Notes: generated from the letters alone by a model not told the origin. A stretch of 64,000 nt of DNA from Polynucleobacter sp. UB-Tiil-W10 (GCF_018881605.1 NZ_JACVPZ010000001.1:558001-622000), one strand, 5' to 3'; numbered from the stretch's first letter, positions 1 through 11,365 are shown. Numbers and translations: made by a program.

Positions 1-215
1 TGCCACAAGATAGCGTCACTGTGATTGAAGTGGTTAATGGACTCGAGGTAATTGTGAATTTTGATATGCAATCGCAAACTAACTTGCAAAGCGGTGACAA
101 GATTGAAGTACGTCAATCCGATAAAACAATTGCCCTTTTACACCCCAGCAATCACAGCGACTACAAAACTTTGCGTGAGAAATTGCATTGGAATGAATAC
201 CCATCGACTTTCTGA
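1..215 (+). CDS. nadK: NAD kinase, C-terminal fragment
   Basis: This is the 3' end of a gene that starts before the window; the reading frame is open from base 3 to the TGA at 213-215. The last ~70 residues match the C-terminal beta-rich part of NAD kinase (phosphorylates NAD to NADP in the cytoplasm), ending in the Leu-x-Trp-Asn-Glu type tail usual in betaproteobacterial NadK. The identification rests on this tail and on the position directly upstream of recN; nadK-recN is a common gene pair in this group. The catalytic GGDGT region lies outside the window, so activity cannot be judged. Confidence 0.85.
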   Translation, partial: PQDSVTVIEVVNGLEVIVNFDMQSQTNLQSGDKIEVRQSDKTIALLHPSNHSDYKTLREKLHWNEYPSTF

Positions 216-241
216 TGTCGAGCTTTTTGCTACGCTAATAC

Positions 242-1912
242 ATGCTTCAAACCATCTCACTTCGTGACTTTGTCATTGTTGACCAGCTAGAGCTAGATTT
301 CTCTAGCGGCTTTACCGTGCTCACCGGCGAAACTGGCGCAGGTAAATCCATTCTGCTTGACGCTCTTGGCTTGGTCCTAGGTGAACGCGCAGATAGCAGC
401 CAAATACGTGAAGGCAGTAACCGCGCAGAAATTTCTGCACTCTTTCGCATTGAACCTGAATTAGTCCAATCTTTTGGTCAATGGCTTGATGAACAAGGGT
501 TCCCTTTGGAAGATGATGGCCAAAGTCTATTACTTAAAAGAACCGTAGAAAGCAGTGGACGAAGTCGGGCCTTTATTAATGGCAGTGTTGCGACATTGGT
601 GCAATTACGCGAGGCAGGTGACCAATTAGTGGATATTCATGGTCAACATGCCCATCAACTCTTGCTCAAGGGCGGTGCTCAACGGGAGCTTTTAGATCGT
701 CATGCCGGACTATTACCGCTTGCTACTGAAGTAGCGCAGGCATTCAAAATACTTTCGGATTCTCGTCGTCGTCTAGAGCAAGCAGAAAATGCAGGCCAAG
801 ATGTGGAACGCGAGCGTGAACGTCTTGAGTGGCAACTAGAGGAGCTTAATGAGCTTGCTCCACAAGAAGGTGAATGGATCAGCATTCAAAGTGAGCATGC
901 ACGCTTAGCAAATGGTGCAAAGCTGATTAGTGGCTGCCAAGAGGCAATTGAAATCTTGAGTGATGCCGATAACTCTCTTGAATCTTCACTGTCCAAAGTA
1001 TGTGCCAATGTTGGCGCACTAGCAGAACATGATCCGGCACTAGTTGACATCAACCAAGCTCTAGAGTCTGCAACCATTCAGCTCGATGAAGCTATTCATG
1101 GCCTCAATCGCTACTTACAAAAGATTGACCTTGACCCCGCTAGGCTTGCCCAAGTTGAAGAGCGCATGCAAGCATTGCACAGTACAGCCCGAAAATATCG
1201 CGCCGAAGTAGACGAGCTCCCTGCATTACTGCAAAAAACTACTGAGCGACTTGAAGCTTTAACTGCCTCCCAAAATATTGAAGCGCTTAGACAGCAAGTC
1301 CAGCAACAGGAAAGTGCTTATTTAAAGCTCGCTAAACAACTCTCACAAAAACGTGAAAAAGCGGCATCTGATCTCGGGAAATTAGTAACAGATGCAATGC
1401 AAGATTTATCTATGGCTGGCGGTCGCCTAGAGATTGCTCTAACACCTCTCAATGAAGGTGGTTCCCACGGTCTTGAGCAAATTGAGTTCCTAGTTGCAGG
1501 CCATGCCGGTAGTACCCCACGGTCACTAGCAAAAGTAGCATCAGGCGGTGAGTTAGCGCGTATTAGCTTAGCAATCAGCGTCATCACTAGCAAAGCCTCA
1601 TTTACACCAACTCTCATATTTGATGAAGTGGATGCAGGTATTGGAGGTGCAGTGGCTGAAACAGTTGGCAAGCTCTTGCATCAATTGGGTCAATCGCACC
1701 AAATATTATGTGTGACTCATTTACCTCAGGTTGCTGCCCAAGGCAATCATCACCTCAAAGTTAGCAAGTCACAAAGTGGTGAAAAGACTGTTTCGCAAGT
1801 GCAGATCTTAGGCAGAGCCGAACGAGTTGAAGAAGTAGCGCGCATGCTTGGTGGCGCCACCATTACCGACACCACACGCCGTCATGCTCGTGAGTTGCTA
1901 GAGCAAAACTAG
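242..1912 (+). CDS. recN: DNA repair protein RecN
   Basis: SMC-like ATPase that acts in recombinational repair of double-strand breaks. The 556 residues match the usual length (~553). The N-terminus has the Walker A sequence GETGAGKS (about residues 29-36). A long central coiled coil rich in Glu, Gln and Arg (about 150-370) follows. The C-terminal half carries the ABC signature SGGELAR and the Walker B stretch ending in FDEVDAGIGG. The ATG at 242 gives the expected MLQTISLRDFVIVD start. It lies 26 bp after nadK and probably shares its transcript. It converges on glnE with a 10-bp gap in which I see no terminator. Confidence 0.97.
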   Translation: MLQTISLRDFVIVDQLELDFSSGFTVLTGETGAGKSILLDALGLVLGERADSSQIREGSNRAEISALFRIEPELVQSFGQWLDEQGFPLEDDGQSLLLKRTVESSGRSRAFINGSVATLVQLREAGDQLVDIHGQHAHQLLLKGGAQRELLDRHAGLLPLATEVAQAFKILSDSRRRLEQAENAGQDVERERERLEWQLEELNELAPQEGEWISIQSEHARLANGAKLISGCQEAIEILSDADNSLESSLSKVCANVGALAEHDPALVDINQALESATIQLDEAIHGLNRYLQKIDLDPARLAQVEERMQALHSTARKYRAEVDELPALLQKTTERLEALTASQNIEALRQQVQQQESAYLKLAKQLSQKREKAASDLGKLVTDAMQDLSMAGGRLEIALTPLNEGGSHGLEQIEFLVAGHAGSTPRSLAKVASGGELARISLAISVITSKASFTPTLIFDEVDAGIGGAVAETVGKLLHQLGQSHQILCVTHLPQVAAQGNHHLKVSKSQSGEKTVSQVQILGRAERVEEVARMLGGATITDTTRRHARELLEQN

Positions 1913-1922
1913 GCCCTGCCTC

Positions 1923-4736
1923 CTAATCGCTATTAGAAGGTGCCTTGAATATCTCCAGCCATAGCGCTTGCACTGCGTCTCTTGCAGCAATCAGTTCAGG
2001 CTCATTCTCTAAATGAATGCGGGTTTTCTCAGCACCATCCAAACGCAAACGATGTTGACGAGACCTCATTAAGCGATAGGCATCTCCCACAGAATGGGCG
2101 GCTTGCTCGGTAATTAAGCCTACATCACCAGCGATACGTAACAAAGCAATATTACCCAGATTACCAATCAGTTGAGAATGCTGATGGGCATATGCTAAGA
2201 CTAGAAACTGGACAATAAATTCAATATCGACCATGCCGCCTGCATCATGCTTTAAGTCAAATTCGACGTTGGCATTGGGATGACCCGCATGCACCTTGCG
2301 ACGCATTTCTAGAATCTCAAGTCGCAGCTGATCAACATCTCGCGGCTGACTTAATACCTCTGAGCGAACGGAATCGAAAAAGGCTTCCACAGCCACACTT
2401 CCAGCAGAGAAACGAGCCCGGGTTAGCGCTTGATGCTCCCATACCCAGGCGGCGTTATCACCTTCACGCAGTTGATATTTTTTAAAGGCCTCCGCGTTCG
2501 TAACTAAGAATCCAGCAGAGCCATTCGGACGGAGGCGGGTGTCAATTTCGAACAAACTACCTGTTGAGGTAAATGCAGTGAGCCAATTAATCATCCGTTT
2601 TGCAAGCAAGGCATAGATTTCCTGCGCAGCATAATCAGACTCATCTGCCTGATATAAAAATATGATGTCCAAGTCAGAGGCATAGCCCAATTCCTTACCG
2701 CCTAACTTGCCATAAGAAATAATGGCAAAAGGTGGATTCGCATCAGCGGGAAGATCAAATTTTTTGGCGACGCTTGGCCAAACACGCTCAAAGGTAGCCT
2801 GCAAAATTAAATCTGCCAGAGCAGATAAATGATCGCTCACACGCTCTACCGGTAAGGCTTTTTGTATACCGATACCTAGATCGGTCAATAACGTAATAAA
2901 AGTTTCGTTGTGATGGGTGACTCGCAAAATATCCATTGCCTGCTCAGAACCATCACCCTGAGCCATCACGTCATCAAGTTGCATATTGAGATTTGAACGC
3001 ACCTCTGACCAATATTTTTCTGGATCCTCAATTAACGCCCTCTCTGATTGAGCGTTCAACAAATGATCCAATAAATGGGGGTGACGCGTGAGATATAAAG
3101 CACCCCATTGCGAGGCCTTGAGTAAATCCAGAACATTAGAAAGGGCTCTAGGGTACTCCGACAAAATGGCAAGATAGGCACTACGTCTTGCAATTGCTTC
3201 AAGCAAGTCAAAAAAACGTAACAGCGTTTTATCAGCATGCGCAGGAGATGCACTTTCAATCTGCAAACTCTCTGCTGCCTTACACATTAAGTTATCAAAA
3301 ATTAACCGGCTTTTTTGCGGCAATAATTTTTGTTTAGGGCTATCAATCCACGCCCGCCAACGAACATGGGAATCAGGAAAAAATGTCTGGTCGGGCGCCC
3401 AGTCTAGAGATAGAGGCGCCATCTCCAGACGGGCACCATCATCTAATAAAAACGCTTTTTCAAATAACTGCGCAACATTATTTTGATGGCGCTCTAATTC
3501 GGCCATAAAAGTATCTACCTGGGAATTTTGTCCCTGCATCGAAATCGCCAAACGTGAGCGTGCTGCTCCATCCTCTGGAAGATAGTGGGTCTGCTGGTCA
3601 TCCCACACTTGAATACGATGCTCTAAGCGTCTTAAGTAAACATAAGCTGCTTGCAAGACCTCGACTTCGTGAGCAGGCAAAATGCCACACTGCTTAATCA
3701 GCTCTAGGACCTCTAAACTTGGTCGCACTCTAAAGCGGGGATCCGTACCACCTCGCATCAGTTGAAACATTTGTGCCAGAAACTCAATCTCCCGAATGCC
3801 GCCGCGCCCCAATTTAATATCTCTTGATCGACCTTGATGACCCGAGGATCTCTTTTCAGCTTCCGCCTGAATCTGCGCGTGTAAATCACGAATGGAGGCA
3901 ATCACACCGTAATCCAAATGTCGGCGATATACAAAGGGTCGAATAAGTTGATCAAGCTCTTTTTGACAGTACGCAAAATCGGGAGATTCTGGTAATGGTG
4001 CAATTAATCTACCTTTAATCCAGGCGTAACGCTCCCACTCCCTGCCCTGCACCATGAGATATTCTTCCAACATATCTAGACTGCACACTAACGGTCCAGA
4101 ATCCCCATTAGGACGAAGACGCATATCCACCCTAAATACAAAACCATTGGCATCGTGCTCAGCAAGCAACTTAATCAACCGTTTACCCATGCGAGTAAAC
4201 CACTCGTGATTAGACAAACTCTTAGGACCACCAGTAGTCTCGCCCTCATGCTCGTATAGAAAAATTAAATCAATATCTGACGAGAGGTTTAACTCAAGGC
4301 CGCCTAATTTACCCATCCCGACGACCATCAGAGGCATCTCAGATTGTGTTGAACTACTCCAAGGCAGGCCAAAACGATTTTTGAGATCTTCACGGATAAA
4401 AGCAATCGAAGCAGAAACTGCTAATTCAGCAAAATGGCTAAGTGCTTGGGTAACCTCTTGGAGGTCAGCCATACCATTTAAGTCTCGAAATGCCACCCAT
4501 AGCATCAGACGCTGCCTTGCCAAGCGGAGATTGGCCATCCATAGAGCCTCATCTTGCTCATGGGCTAGGCAATCGACACCACAGTCTTTTAATAAATCTC
4601 TAATACCCTGAGAATCGACTTTTATCTGCCCCTGCATACGAAGCCATTCAAGCCATTCGGGGCGAGCACTTAGCCAGCGTCGCGCATAGGTCGAGTGTTG
4701 CTCTAAAAAATCGATTTGTCGGGAAAAATCATCCAT
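1923..4736 (-). CDS. glnE: Bifunctional glutamine synthetase adenylyltransferase/deadenylylase GlnE
   Basis: Adds and removes AMP on glutamine synthetase in response to nitrogen status signalled by PII. The 937 residues are close to the E. coli enzyme (946). Two nucleotidyltransferase domains are visible: the first with GMGKLGG and SSDIDLIF (about residues 138-160), the second with SYGKLGG and ASDLDIIF (about 680-705). Each is followed by RLRPNG, the two-domain arrangement expected for the removing (N-terminal) and adding (C-terminal) activities. It is transcribed divergently from yhdP across 77 bp. Confidence 0.97.
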   Translation of the reverse strand: MDDFSRQIDFLEQHSTYARRWLSARPEWLEWLRMQGQIKVDSQGIRDLLKDCGVDCLAHEQDEALWMANLRLARQRLMLWVAFRDLNGMADLQEVTQALSHFAELAVSASIAFIREDLKNRFGLPWSSSTQSEMPLMVVGMGKLGGLELNLSSDIDLIFLYEHEGETTGGPKSLSNHEWFTRMGKRLIKLLAEHDANGFVFRVDMRLRPNGDSGPLVCSLDMLEEYLMVQGREWERYAWIKGRLIAPLPESPDFAYCQKELDQLIRPFVYRRHLDYGVIASIRDLHAQIQAEAEKRSSGHQGRSRDIKLGRGGIREIEFLAQMFQLMRGGTDPRFRVRPSLEVLELIKQCGILPAHEVEVLQAAYVYLRRLEHRIQVWDDQQTHYLPEDGAARSRLAISMQGQNSQVDTFMAELERHQNNVAQLFEKAFLLDDGARLEMAPLSLDWAPDQTFFPDSHVRWRAWIDSPKQKLLPQKSRLIFDNLMCKAAESLQIESASPAHADKTLLRFFDLLEAIARRSAYLAILSEYPRALSNVLDLLKASQWGALYLTRHPHLLDHLLNAQSERALIEDPEKYWSEVRSNLNMQLDDVMAQGDGSEQAMDILRVTHHNETFITLLTDLGIGIQKALPVERVSDHLSALADLILQATFERVWPSVAKKFDLPADANPPFAIISYGKLGGKELGYASDLDIIFLYQADESDYAAQEIYALLAKRMINWLTAFTSTGSLFEIDTRLRPNGSAGFLVTNAEAFKKYQLREGDNAAWVWEHQALTRARFSAGSVAVEAFFDSVRSEVLSQPRDVDQLRLEILEMRRKVHAGHPNANVEFDLKHDAGGMVDIEFIVQFLVLAYAHQHSQLIGNLGNIALLRIAGDVGLITEQAAHSVGDAYRLMRSRQHRLRLDGAEKTRIHLENEPELIAARDAVQALWLEIFKAPSNSD

Positions 4737-4813
4737 TCCCCCATCTTAATCCGACCCCAAGACTCAAGCCAGAAGCTTGGCGATCAAGCTAAGCCTGACG
4801 GATAATAGAGCTC

Positions 4814-7800
4814 ATGCTGCAAAAGTTCATCCCGCCTCGCCTCAAGAGCGTGCTTGCTAAACGTCCTCAAGGTTCGAGTGGGGCTTGGCGTAAGCGTGCC
4901 CTGATTTTGGCCGGTATTGTTGCGGCAGTATTTGTGCTCGGACATATTGGAGTTCGTTTTGTACTTTGGCCTCAAATTGAGAAATCCAAAGCCTCGGTTG
5001 AAAAACTGATCAGCGCTCGAATTGGCGCTGAAGTTTCGATGGACTCTCTCCAAGTTTCGTGGACAGGGATGAGGCCTAATTTTGAAATTGAAGGTTTACG
5101 CTTCAACGGTCCAGATAAATCACAGCCATACTTATTTGTTCAGAAAATTAATGGTCAGTTAAGTTGGGCATCTTTTTATCACCTTGCGCCGTATTTTTAT
5201 GAACTCAATATTACAAATGCTGAAATTTTTTCGCAACGTAATAAGAAAGGCATCGTTACCGTTGCCGGCGTTTCGATTGATGGAAATTCGAATGACTATT
5301 CTGCAGAGAATTGGCTCTTCGCTCAAAATGAAATTCACATCAGCAATGTCAAACTATTTTGGGATGATCAACTCAAGAAAAAAGCAATCACGACAATCGA
5401 TATTCAAAGTCTTTCTCTTAGCAATGGCATTCGCAGTCACCAGGGCTCGCTAAGCGCCGTCACGCCTTGGACCAAAGGTCCGCTCACACTTGATATTGAT
5501 TTAGTTCATCATATCGGCGGCCAAGCTGGTAATTGGCGTAACTGGATTGGAACAATTTCCTGGAATTTAAATGAACTCCAGCTTAGTCAAATAGCCAGTG
5601 AGTTTTCCCTCACACTAAATACTCTTGAGGGAGTCCTGAACTCCAATGGAAAACTAAAAATTGACAACGGCAAGCCTGATGGCGGAGAAATTAATCTCGC
5701 CGCTGATAACTTAACCATCCAGTTATCTAAAGATGAAGATGCCATTGCACTTGGAAGATTAGAAACCAATCTAGTTCAAGAAACTGACAGTGGCTTGATC
5801 TCCGTTACAACCAAGACTTTTGCGTGGCGCGATATCGATAGTCCAAAATCTACCCCACTAGAACATTTGAGTCCAATGACTTTCCGTTGGAGACCCCCTG
5901 CTGGAGATGGGGAAATTAAAGAGTTTGGTTTTTCATCGCCAAAGATACTGGTTGAAGATGTTGCCTTATTTGCCCTTAATCTTCCGTTATCCAAAAAAGT
6001 ACACCAGTGGATTAAGGCCTCGAAAGCAGATGGTGAATTACAAGATTTAGATATTAATTGGGCGGAAAGTAAATCACCTTTATCGGCCCTCAATATTCCT
6101 GGTGGCTGGTTTAAGACAAACAAACTAGACTTTACTGTAAGCGCCAAACTCATTGATTTGAGCTTTATTGGCATCAATAAATCAATGCCTTCTGTATCAA
6201 AGCTTTCAGGCTTCCTCACTGCCGACCAAAGCAAGGGCAGCTTCTCAATTGCATCAAATGATCTCGAAGTTGAGGTGAACGACTTGTTGGTGGACCCCAA
6301 AATAAAACTGGACAAAGCCAGCGGTCAAATTTCTTGGTCGAAGCAAAAAGGAAATTGGGTCATTAATGCAAAACGGTTAGCTCTTAGTAACCCCGATATA
6401 TCAACAACGCTCAATCTAAATTACATCATTGGCGAAGCTAAAAAGCCTGACTACATGACTCTAGATATGGATTTTAGTCAGGCCAATCTTAAAACTGCCT
6501 ATCGTTATTTGCCGATTGGCATGGGAAGTGATGCCAAGACCTATTTAAGTAAAGCCTTTGATGCAGGCAGTATTCAAAAAGGTAGCCTGCATATTCAAGG
6601 AGATCCCAATGAAGTGCCCTTCCCCAAATCGAGTACTGCAGACTTCACCCTCAAGCTCCCGATTACTGGCGCTACTTTCAGTCCAGTGCCTGCCTCATCA
6701 GCTGCGCAAGGTGTTTGGCCCGCCTTCAATAAGGTGAATGGCGTCGTTAACATGAAGAATGCCAACTTCACAGTAGATATCGATCAAGCAAACTACAAAC
6801 AAGTTGCTCTCAGTAAATTTCATGCAGAAATTCCGAGTGTTATTGCAAAGCAATTAATACTGACAGTCAATGGCGAAGCGCAAGGTGATGCACCGCAACT
6901 GCTGGACTATTTATTTGCCTCGCCTGTTGGCAAGAAGCAGATTGAACTTGAGAAGAATCTCAAAATAACGGGGCCAACCAACTTAAGTTTGGACTTAAAG
7001 ATTCCACTGACCGGTAGTGGAGATACCAACGCAGATGTTCAATTAAGCTTTCCTGGTAACAGAGTGCAATGGGCTGACTTACCACCCTTTGAGAATCTCA
7101 AGGGAATGATACGAATTACTGAGGTTAATCCGGAATTTGAAAATATCACTGCTAATTTTCTTGGTGGTGCCATCAAAATTTCAAGCACAGCACCCAACCA
7201 AAAGGGCCAAAGCTATAACATCTCGGGGGATGTTTCAGCAAGCTTTATCAAAGACTACTTTGCTAGCGATAGTGCCGTACAAGCATTTCCAATATTGCAG
7301 GCATTGAGCGGAGTAGCTAAATATGATGGCATTATTAACTTCAACAAAGGGAATAGCGAAACCAATCTGAAAATTGATATGCGGAACTGGGGTAGTACTG
7401 CCCCTGCGCCTGCTAAAAAGCAGATTGGCACAGCAATGTCAGGCCAGCTTAATCTCAAAACTTTTGCTAAAACCAAAACTAGTTCAAGCCGTTTCTCTTG
7501 GGATGGAAAAATAGGGGATGCCTACTTTATTCAGGGTGAAATAGCGAGCGACGATACCATTCGTCATGCTGTTGGCATTGGAACGCCCGCGATTCCACCT
7601 CAACAAGGCTTTCAGCTTAACCTTGTAAGTAATGAGCTGAACTTAGATGTCTGGCAAGAATTTTTGAGTCATCAAAATAGAAAAAAATCTGCGCCTAGCT
7701 CTAGCTCTATCTCCAACAATACAAATAGCATTCAAGTTTCGGCGCAAGTTAAGCAATTAACATTATCTGATCGCATTTGGCAGGACTTAAATCTGGTGGC

Positions 7801-8974
7801 AACCAATAAAAATGCCGCTTGGCAATTGCGCTTAAGAGGATCCCCTCAGATTACCGGCAATATTCAATATCAACCCGCCAATCAATCTCAAGTTAGCAGC
7901 CTTATCAGCGGGCGACTTGCGCGCCTCAAAGTTCCTGAATCAATCATTGCCCCGCCTCCTACGCAGCAGGATCAAAAAAATCCAGCCAGTAAAAATACAC
8001 TTGAGCCAGGCTCTATACCTAGTATTGATTTAACTATTGACGACTTTGATTGGAAAAAAGCGCAACTTGGTCAGGTAAAAATTAAAACTAATACCACTGG
8101 CAATGCTATCAATATAGATTCCATTCAATTTAGCAGCCCACAGGGCAGCTCAATCATTAATGGCCGTTGGGTTGGTGACACATCCAATACGCCTGCCCAC
8201 ACAAACTTAAATGTTGATTTGGAGATTAAGGATGCTGGCCAGATTATTGGTCATTGGACCAATCAAAAGTCAGTGGAAGGTGGGCAAGGAAAATTAACTG
8301 TGAATGCCGAGTGGGACGGATCTCCGTTTGATCCAAAATATGACACCCTTGCAGGCAAAGCAAATCTGAATCTAGAAAAAGGGCGCCTTCTAGAAGTGAA
8401 TACCAGTAGCGCAAAACTACTCGATGTTCTGAGCTTACAAAGCTTGTTTCGATTTGCCACGTTTGACCTAAAAGGAAGTCTAGGAAATATTGTTACTAAA
8501 GGCACTCCATTTAATACTATTGATGCCTCTTTTGATATGAATGCCGGCATAGCCCAAACCAAGCAATTCACGATGGGTCTAGATCAAGCAAGGGTAGCTA
8601 TGACAGGACAAATCAACATTCCCAAGCAAACACAAGATTTGCGGGTCACTATTTTTCCGACAATTGATGCAACAGCGGGCTCTTTAGCTGCGTTTGCTAT
8701 TAACCCTATAGTAGGGCTTGGTGCATTAGTTGGACAGTACTTGATTACCAGCCAGATCAATCGCAACTTTCAATCTGACTATCTAGTACAGGGATCTTGG
8801 GATAACCCGGAAGTGATCCCACTTGATCAGAAGGGTCAACCAATCGATAGCAAAACTATTGATACGATTCGTAGCAAGGAGTTGCTAAAAGAGCAAAACA
8901 AGCCAAGCAGCAACACCACAGGACCACAAAACAATCCGAGCAATCCAAGCAGTCCCAATAAAACCGCCAACTAA
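4814..8974 (+). CDS. yhdP: YhdP family AsmA-like envelope protein
   Basis: Very large AsmA-like protein of 1386 residues, a little longer than E. coli YhdP (1266). One N-terminal membrane helix (about residues 29-52) follows a Lys/Arg-rich cytoplasmic start; the rest is beta-rich and predicted periplasmic, with the long DUF3971-type region and an AsmA-like C-terminal section. The tail is a low-complexity Pro/Asn/Ser stretch. In E. coli the YhdP, TamB and YdbH proteins are linked to phospholipid transport to the outer membrane; I infer the same role from family membership. Downstream genes follow in the same direction with 16-30 bp gaps, suggesting an operon with the nitrilase, tldD and the DAHP synthase. 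Confidence 0.9.
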   Translation: MLQKFIPPRLKSVLAKRPQGSSGAWRKRALILAGIVAAVFVLGHIGVRFVLWPQIEKSKASVEKLISARIGAEVSMDSLQVSWTGMRPNFEIEGLRFNGPDKSQPYLFVQKINGQLSWASFYHLAPYFYELNITNAEIFSQRNKKGIVTVAGVSIDGNSNDYSAENWLFAQNEIHISNVKLFWDDQLKKKAITTIDIQSLSLSNGIRSHQGSLSAVTPWTKGPLTLDIDLVHHIGGQAGNWRNWIGTISWNLNELQLSQIASEFSLTLNTLEGVLNSNGKLKIDNGKPDGGEINLAADNLTIQLSKDEDAIALGRLETNLVQETDSGLISVTTKTFAWRDIDSPKSTPLEHLSPMTFRWRPPAGDGEIKEFGFSSPKILVEDVALFALNLPLSKKVHQWIKASKADGELQDLDINWAESKSPLSALNIPGGWFKTNKLDFTVSAKLIDLSFIGINKSMPSVSKLSGFLTADQSKGSFSIASNDLEVEVNDLLVDPKIKLDKASGQISWSKQKGNWVINAKRLALSNPDISTTLNLNYIIGEAKKPDYMTLDMDFSQANLKTAYRYLPIGMGSDAKTYLSKAFDAGSIQKGSLHIQGDPNEVPFPKSSTADFTLKLPITGATFSPVPASSAAQGVWPAFNKVNGVVNMKNANFTVDIDQANYKQVALSKFHAEIPSVIAKQLILTVNGEAQGDAPQLLDYLFASPVGKKQIELEKNLKITGPTNLSLDLKIPLTGSGDTNADVQLSFPGNRVQWADLPPFENLKGMIRITEVNPEFENITANFLGGAIKISSTAPNQKGQSYNISGDVSASFIKDYFASDSAVQAFPILQALSGVAKYDGIINFNKGNSETNLKIDMRNWGSTAPAPAKKQIGTAMSGQLNLKTFAKTKTSSSRFSWDGKIGDAYFIQGEIASDDTIRHAVGIGTPAIPPQQGFQLNLVSNELNLDVWQEFLSHQNRKKSAPSSSSISNNTNSIQVSAQVKQLTLSDRIWQDLNLVATNKNAAWQLRLRGSPQITGNIQYQPANQSQVSSLISGRLARLKVPESIIAPPPTQQDQKNPASKNTLEPGSIPSIDLTIDDFDWKKAQLGQVKIKTNTTGNAINIDSIQFSSPQGSSIINGRWVGDTSNTPAHTNLNVDLEIKDAGQIIGHWTNQKSVEGGQGKLTVNAEWDGSPFDPKYDTLAGKANLNLEKGRLLEVNTSSAKLLDVLSLQSLFRFATFDLKGSLGNIVTKGTPFNTIDASFDMNAGIAQTKQFTMGLDQARVAMTGQINIPKQTQDLRVTIFPTIDATAGSLAAFAINPIVGLGALVGQYLITSQINRNFQSDYLVQGSWDNPEVIPLDQKGQPIDSKTIDTIRSKELLKEQNKPSSNTTGPQNNPSNPSSPNKTAN

Positions 8975-8990
8975 CACTAGCGAATACAGC

Positions 8991-9824
8991 ATGAGCACAT
9001 CAGCAAGTAATGCAGAACTTAAGGTTGCCTCCATCCAGATGGTCTCTACTCCTGATTTGCAGGAGAACTTATCTACCGCAAGTAGACTCATCGCTACTGC
9101 CGCTGCAGATGGTGCTCAGCTAGCTGTTTTGCCAGAGTATTTTTGCTTAATGGGCCTTAAAGATAAGGATAAGGTGCGCGCAAGAGAAAGCGCTGGAAGT
9201 GGGCCCATTCAAGAACACCTTTCCCAAATTGCTCAAGAAAATAATCTTTATTTAGTTGCTGGCACGATTCCACTGGAAGCGAAAGACCCCAATAAGGTGC
9301 TTAATACAACTCTTGTATTTAATCCTGCCGGTCAGCAGATTACTCGTTACGACAAAATCCATTTATTTGGCTTTCAAACAAGCACTGAGCGCTATCAAGA
9401 GTCCGAAACAATTGAAGCTGGCAATGCGCCGGGTCTTTTAAAGATTTCAATTAACGGGAGTGATTGGACGTTTGGTTTGAGCATTTGTTATGACTTACGC
9501 TTCCCAGAACTCTATCGCGCCCTAGGCCAAGTGGACTGCCATATCATTCCCGCTGCGTTTACCTACACCACTGGCAAAGATCATTGGGAGATCTTGCTAC
9601 GCGCCCGAGCCATTGAAAATCAATGCTATGTTTTGGCATCTGCCCAAGGGGGAATGCATCAAAATCAACGTCGTACTTGGGGTAACAGCATGCTGATTGA
9701 TCCTTGGGGCGATATTATGGCCAACCTCCCCGAGGGAGAGGGCTTTATTTCTGGGGTTTTGTGCAAAGATAAATTAAACGAGGTACGCTCTAAGTTACCC
9801 GCACTTACACATCGCAAGCTTTAA
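8991..9824 (+). CDS. Carbon-nitrogen hydrolase (Nit family amidase)
   Basis: A 277-residue member of the nitrilase superfamily with the full Glu-Lys-Cys catalytic triad: Glu49 in LPEYF, Lys122 in YDKIHLF and Cys166 in [13 protein letters not shown]. The last motif is typical of the Nit1/Nit2 branch, whose members hydrolyse deaminated glutathione or omega-amides. That makes repair of glutathione by-products the most likely role, although the substrate cannot be read from sequence. It sits between yhdP and tldD, an arrangement common in betaproteobacteria, with a 16-bp gap upstream and 20 bp downstream. Confidence 0.9.
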   Translation: MSTSASNAELKVASIQMVSTPDLQENLSTASRLIATAAADGAQLAVLPEYFCLMGLKDKDKVRARESAGSGPIQEHLSQIAQENNLYLVAGTIPLEAKDPNKVLNTTLVFNPAGQQITRYDKIHLFGFQTSTERYQESETIEAGNAPGLLKISINGSDWTFGLSICYDLRFPELYRALGQVDCHIIPAAFTYTTGKDHWEILLRARAIENQCYVLASAQGGMHQNQRRTWGNSMLIDPWGDIMANLPEGEGFISGVLCKDKLNEVRSKLPALTHRKL

Positions 9825-9844
9825 AGAAAGATCTGCTGAATCAC

Positions 9845-11335
9845 ATGAATGCACCAGAAGCACTATTTCCCGCTAATTGGACCAAAGCCAAAAAGCAAGC
9901 AGACCTCATTAAATTAGCCAAATCTATCTTGCTTGAGCCAACTGGTCTATCAGAACAAGATCTGCATCACACCTTTGGAAATCTATTTACCCATCGCCTC
10001 GATGATGCAGACCTTTATTTCCAGCATACTCGCAGCGAAAGTTGGAGTCTGGAAGAGGGAATCGTTAAATCAGGTAGTTTTAATATTGACCAAGGTGTTG
10101 GCGTACGCGCCATCTATGGCGATAAGACTGCCTTTGCCTACTCAGATGAAATTAACTTAGAAGCCCTAAATAAAGCAGCTAAAGCTACTCGAGTAATTGG
10201 TCCTGAGGGCGGTAAGCAAGCGGTTGCGAGCAAACTATTTAATACCGTATCGAATAAGCTCTATTCAGATATCAACCCTTTAGATTCACTGCAGCCCAAA
10301 GAAAAAATTGCGCTACTTGAAAGTATTGAGCGTCGCGCCAAAGCGCGTGATCCGCGCATCATTCAAGTCATGGCAAGTTTAGCTGGGGAGTTTGATGTCG
10401 TTTTAGTGGTGCGCGCAGATGGCTTATTGGCTGCTGATGTGCGTCCGCTAGTGCGCGTGTCAGTGCATGTTATTGCCGAACAAAATGGTCGCCGTGAATC
10501 AGGATCCTCTGGCGGCGGCGCACGGCATGACTATCTTTACTTCGATAACGAGCTCATTAATCGTTATGTTGATGAAGCGGTTGATGGCGCTTTAGTTAAT
10601 CTCGAATCTCGCCCTGCGCCTGCAGGCCCAATGACAGTGGTGATGGGGCCTGGGTGGCCTGGCGTTTTGTTGCACGAGGCAGTAGGTCATGGTCTCGAGG
10701 GCGACTTTAATCGCAAAGGTTCTTCTGCTTTTGCTGGTCGAATTGGTCAACGGGTAGCAGCCAAGGGTGTCACCGTGGTTGATGACGGCACATTGTCTGG
10801 GCGTAGAGGCTCCTTGAATATTGATGATGAAGGTACACCAACGCAATGCACCACCTTAATTGAAGACGGCATTTTGAAGGGCTATATCCAAGATAGCCTG
10901 AATGCCCGCCTGATGAATATGCCCCTTACAGGCAATGGTCGCCGTGAAAGTTTTGCTTCTCTACCGATGCCGCGCATGACCAATACCTATATGCTTGCCG
11001 GCAAAGATGATCCCCAAGAAATTGTCGCCAGTATTAAGCGCGGCTTATATGCAGTGAATTTTGGGGGTGGCCAAGTGGACATCACTAGCGGCAAATTCGT
11101 TTTTTCTGCTTCAGAGGCTTACTGGGTGGAAAACGGCAAAATCCAATATCCCGTTAAAGGCGCCACCATTATTGGTAGTGGACCAGAGTCTCTAAAACAG
11201 GTATCCATGATCGGAAATGACCTCAAATTAGACGGTGGTGTGGGGGTTTGCGGCAAGGAAGGGCAAAGCGTTCCGGTCGGGGTTGGACAGCCCACCCTCA
11301 GGATTGACAGCCTGACTGTAGGTGGGACTGCCTGA
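9845..11335 (+). CDS. tldD: Metalloprotease TldD
   Basis: TldD forms a heterodimeric metalloprotease with TldE (PmbA) that degrades unfolded peptides and matures some microcin-type peptides. The 496 residues carry the zinc motif HEAVGH (His277 and His282 with Glu278), preceded by the conserved Gly-Pro-Gly-Trp-Pro-Gly stretch. Length and motif order agree with TldD rather than PmbA, which lacks the intact HExxxH. No pmbA is present in this window, so the partner must be encoded elsewhere. Confidence 0.96.
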   Translation: MNAPEALFPANWTKAKKQADLIKLAKSILLEPTGLSEQDLHHTFGNLFTHRLDDADLYFQHTRSESWSLEEGIVKSGSFNIDQGVGVRAIYGDKTAFAYSDEINLEALNKAAKATRVIGPEGGKQAVASKLFNTVSNKLYSDINPLDSLQPKEKIALLESIERRAKARDPRIIQVMASLAGEFDVVLVVRADGLLAADVRPLVRVSVHVIAEQNGRRESGSSGGGARHDYLYFDNELINRYVDEAVDGALVNLESRPAPAGPMTVVMGPGWPGVLLHEAVGHGLEGDFNRKGSSAFAGRIGQRVAAKGVTVVDDGTLSGRRGSLNIDDEGTPTQCTTLIEDGILKGYIQDSLNARLMNMPLTGNGRRESFASLPMPRMTNTYMLAGKDDPQEIVASIKRGLYAVNFGGGQVDITSGKFVFSASEAYWVENGKIQYPVKGATIIGSGPESLKQVSMIGNDLKLDGGVGVCGKEGQSVPVGVGQPTLRIDSLTVGGTA

Positions 11336-11365
11336 TATCAGCTAATTACGGCTTAAAATAGCCGG

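Noticed and set aside
5776..6315. A 179-codon open frame on the minus strand within yhdP
   Set aside because: It lies wholly inside a convincing large gene, has Ser/Leu-rich composition and no recognisable domain; it is a shadow frame.
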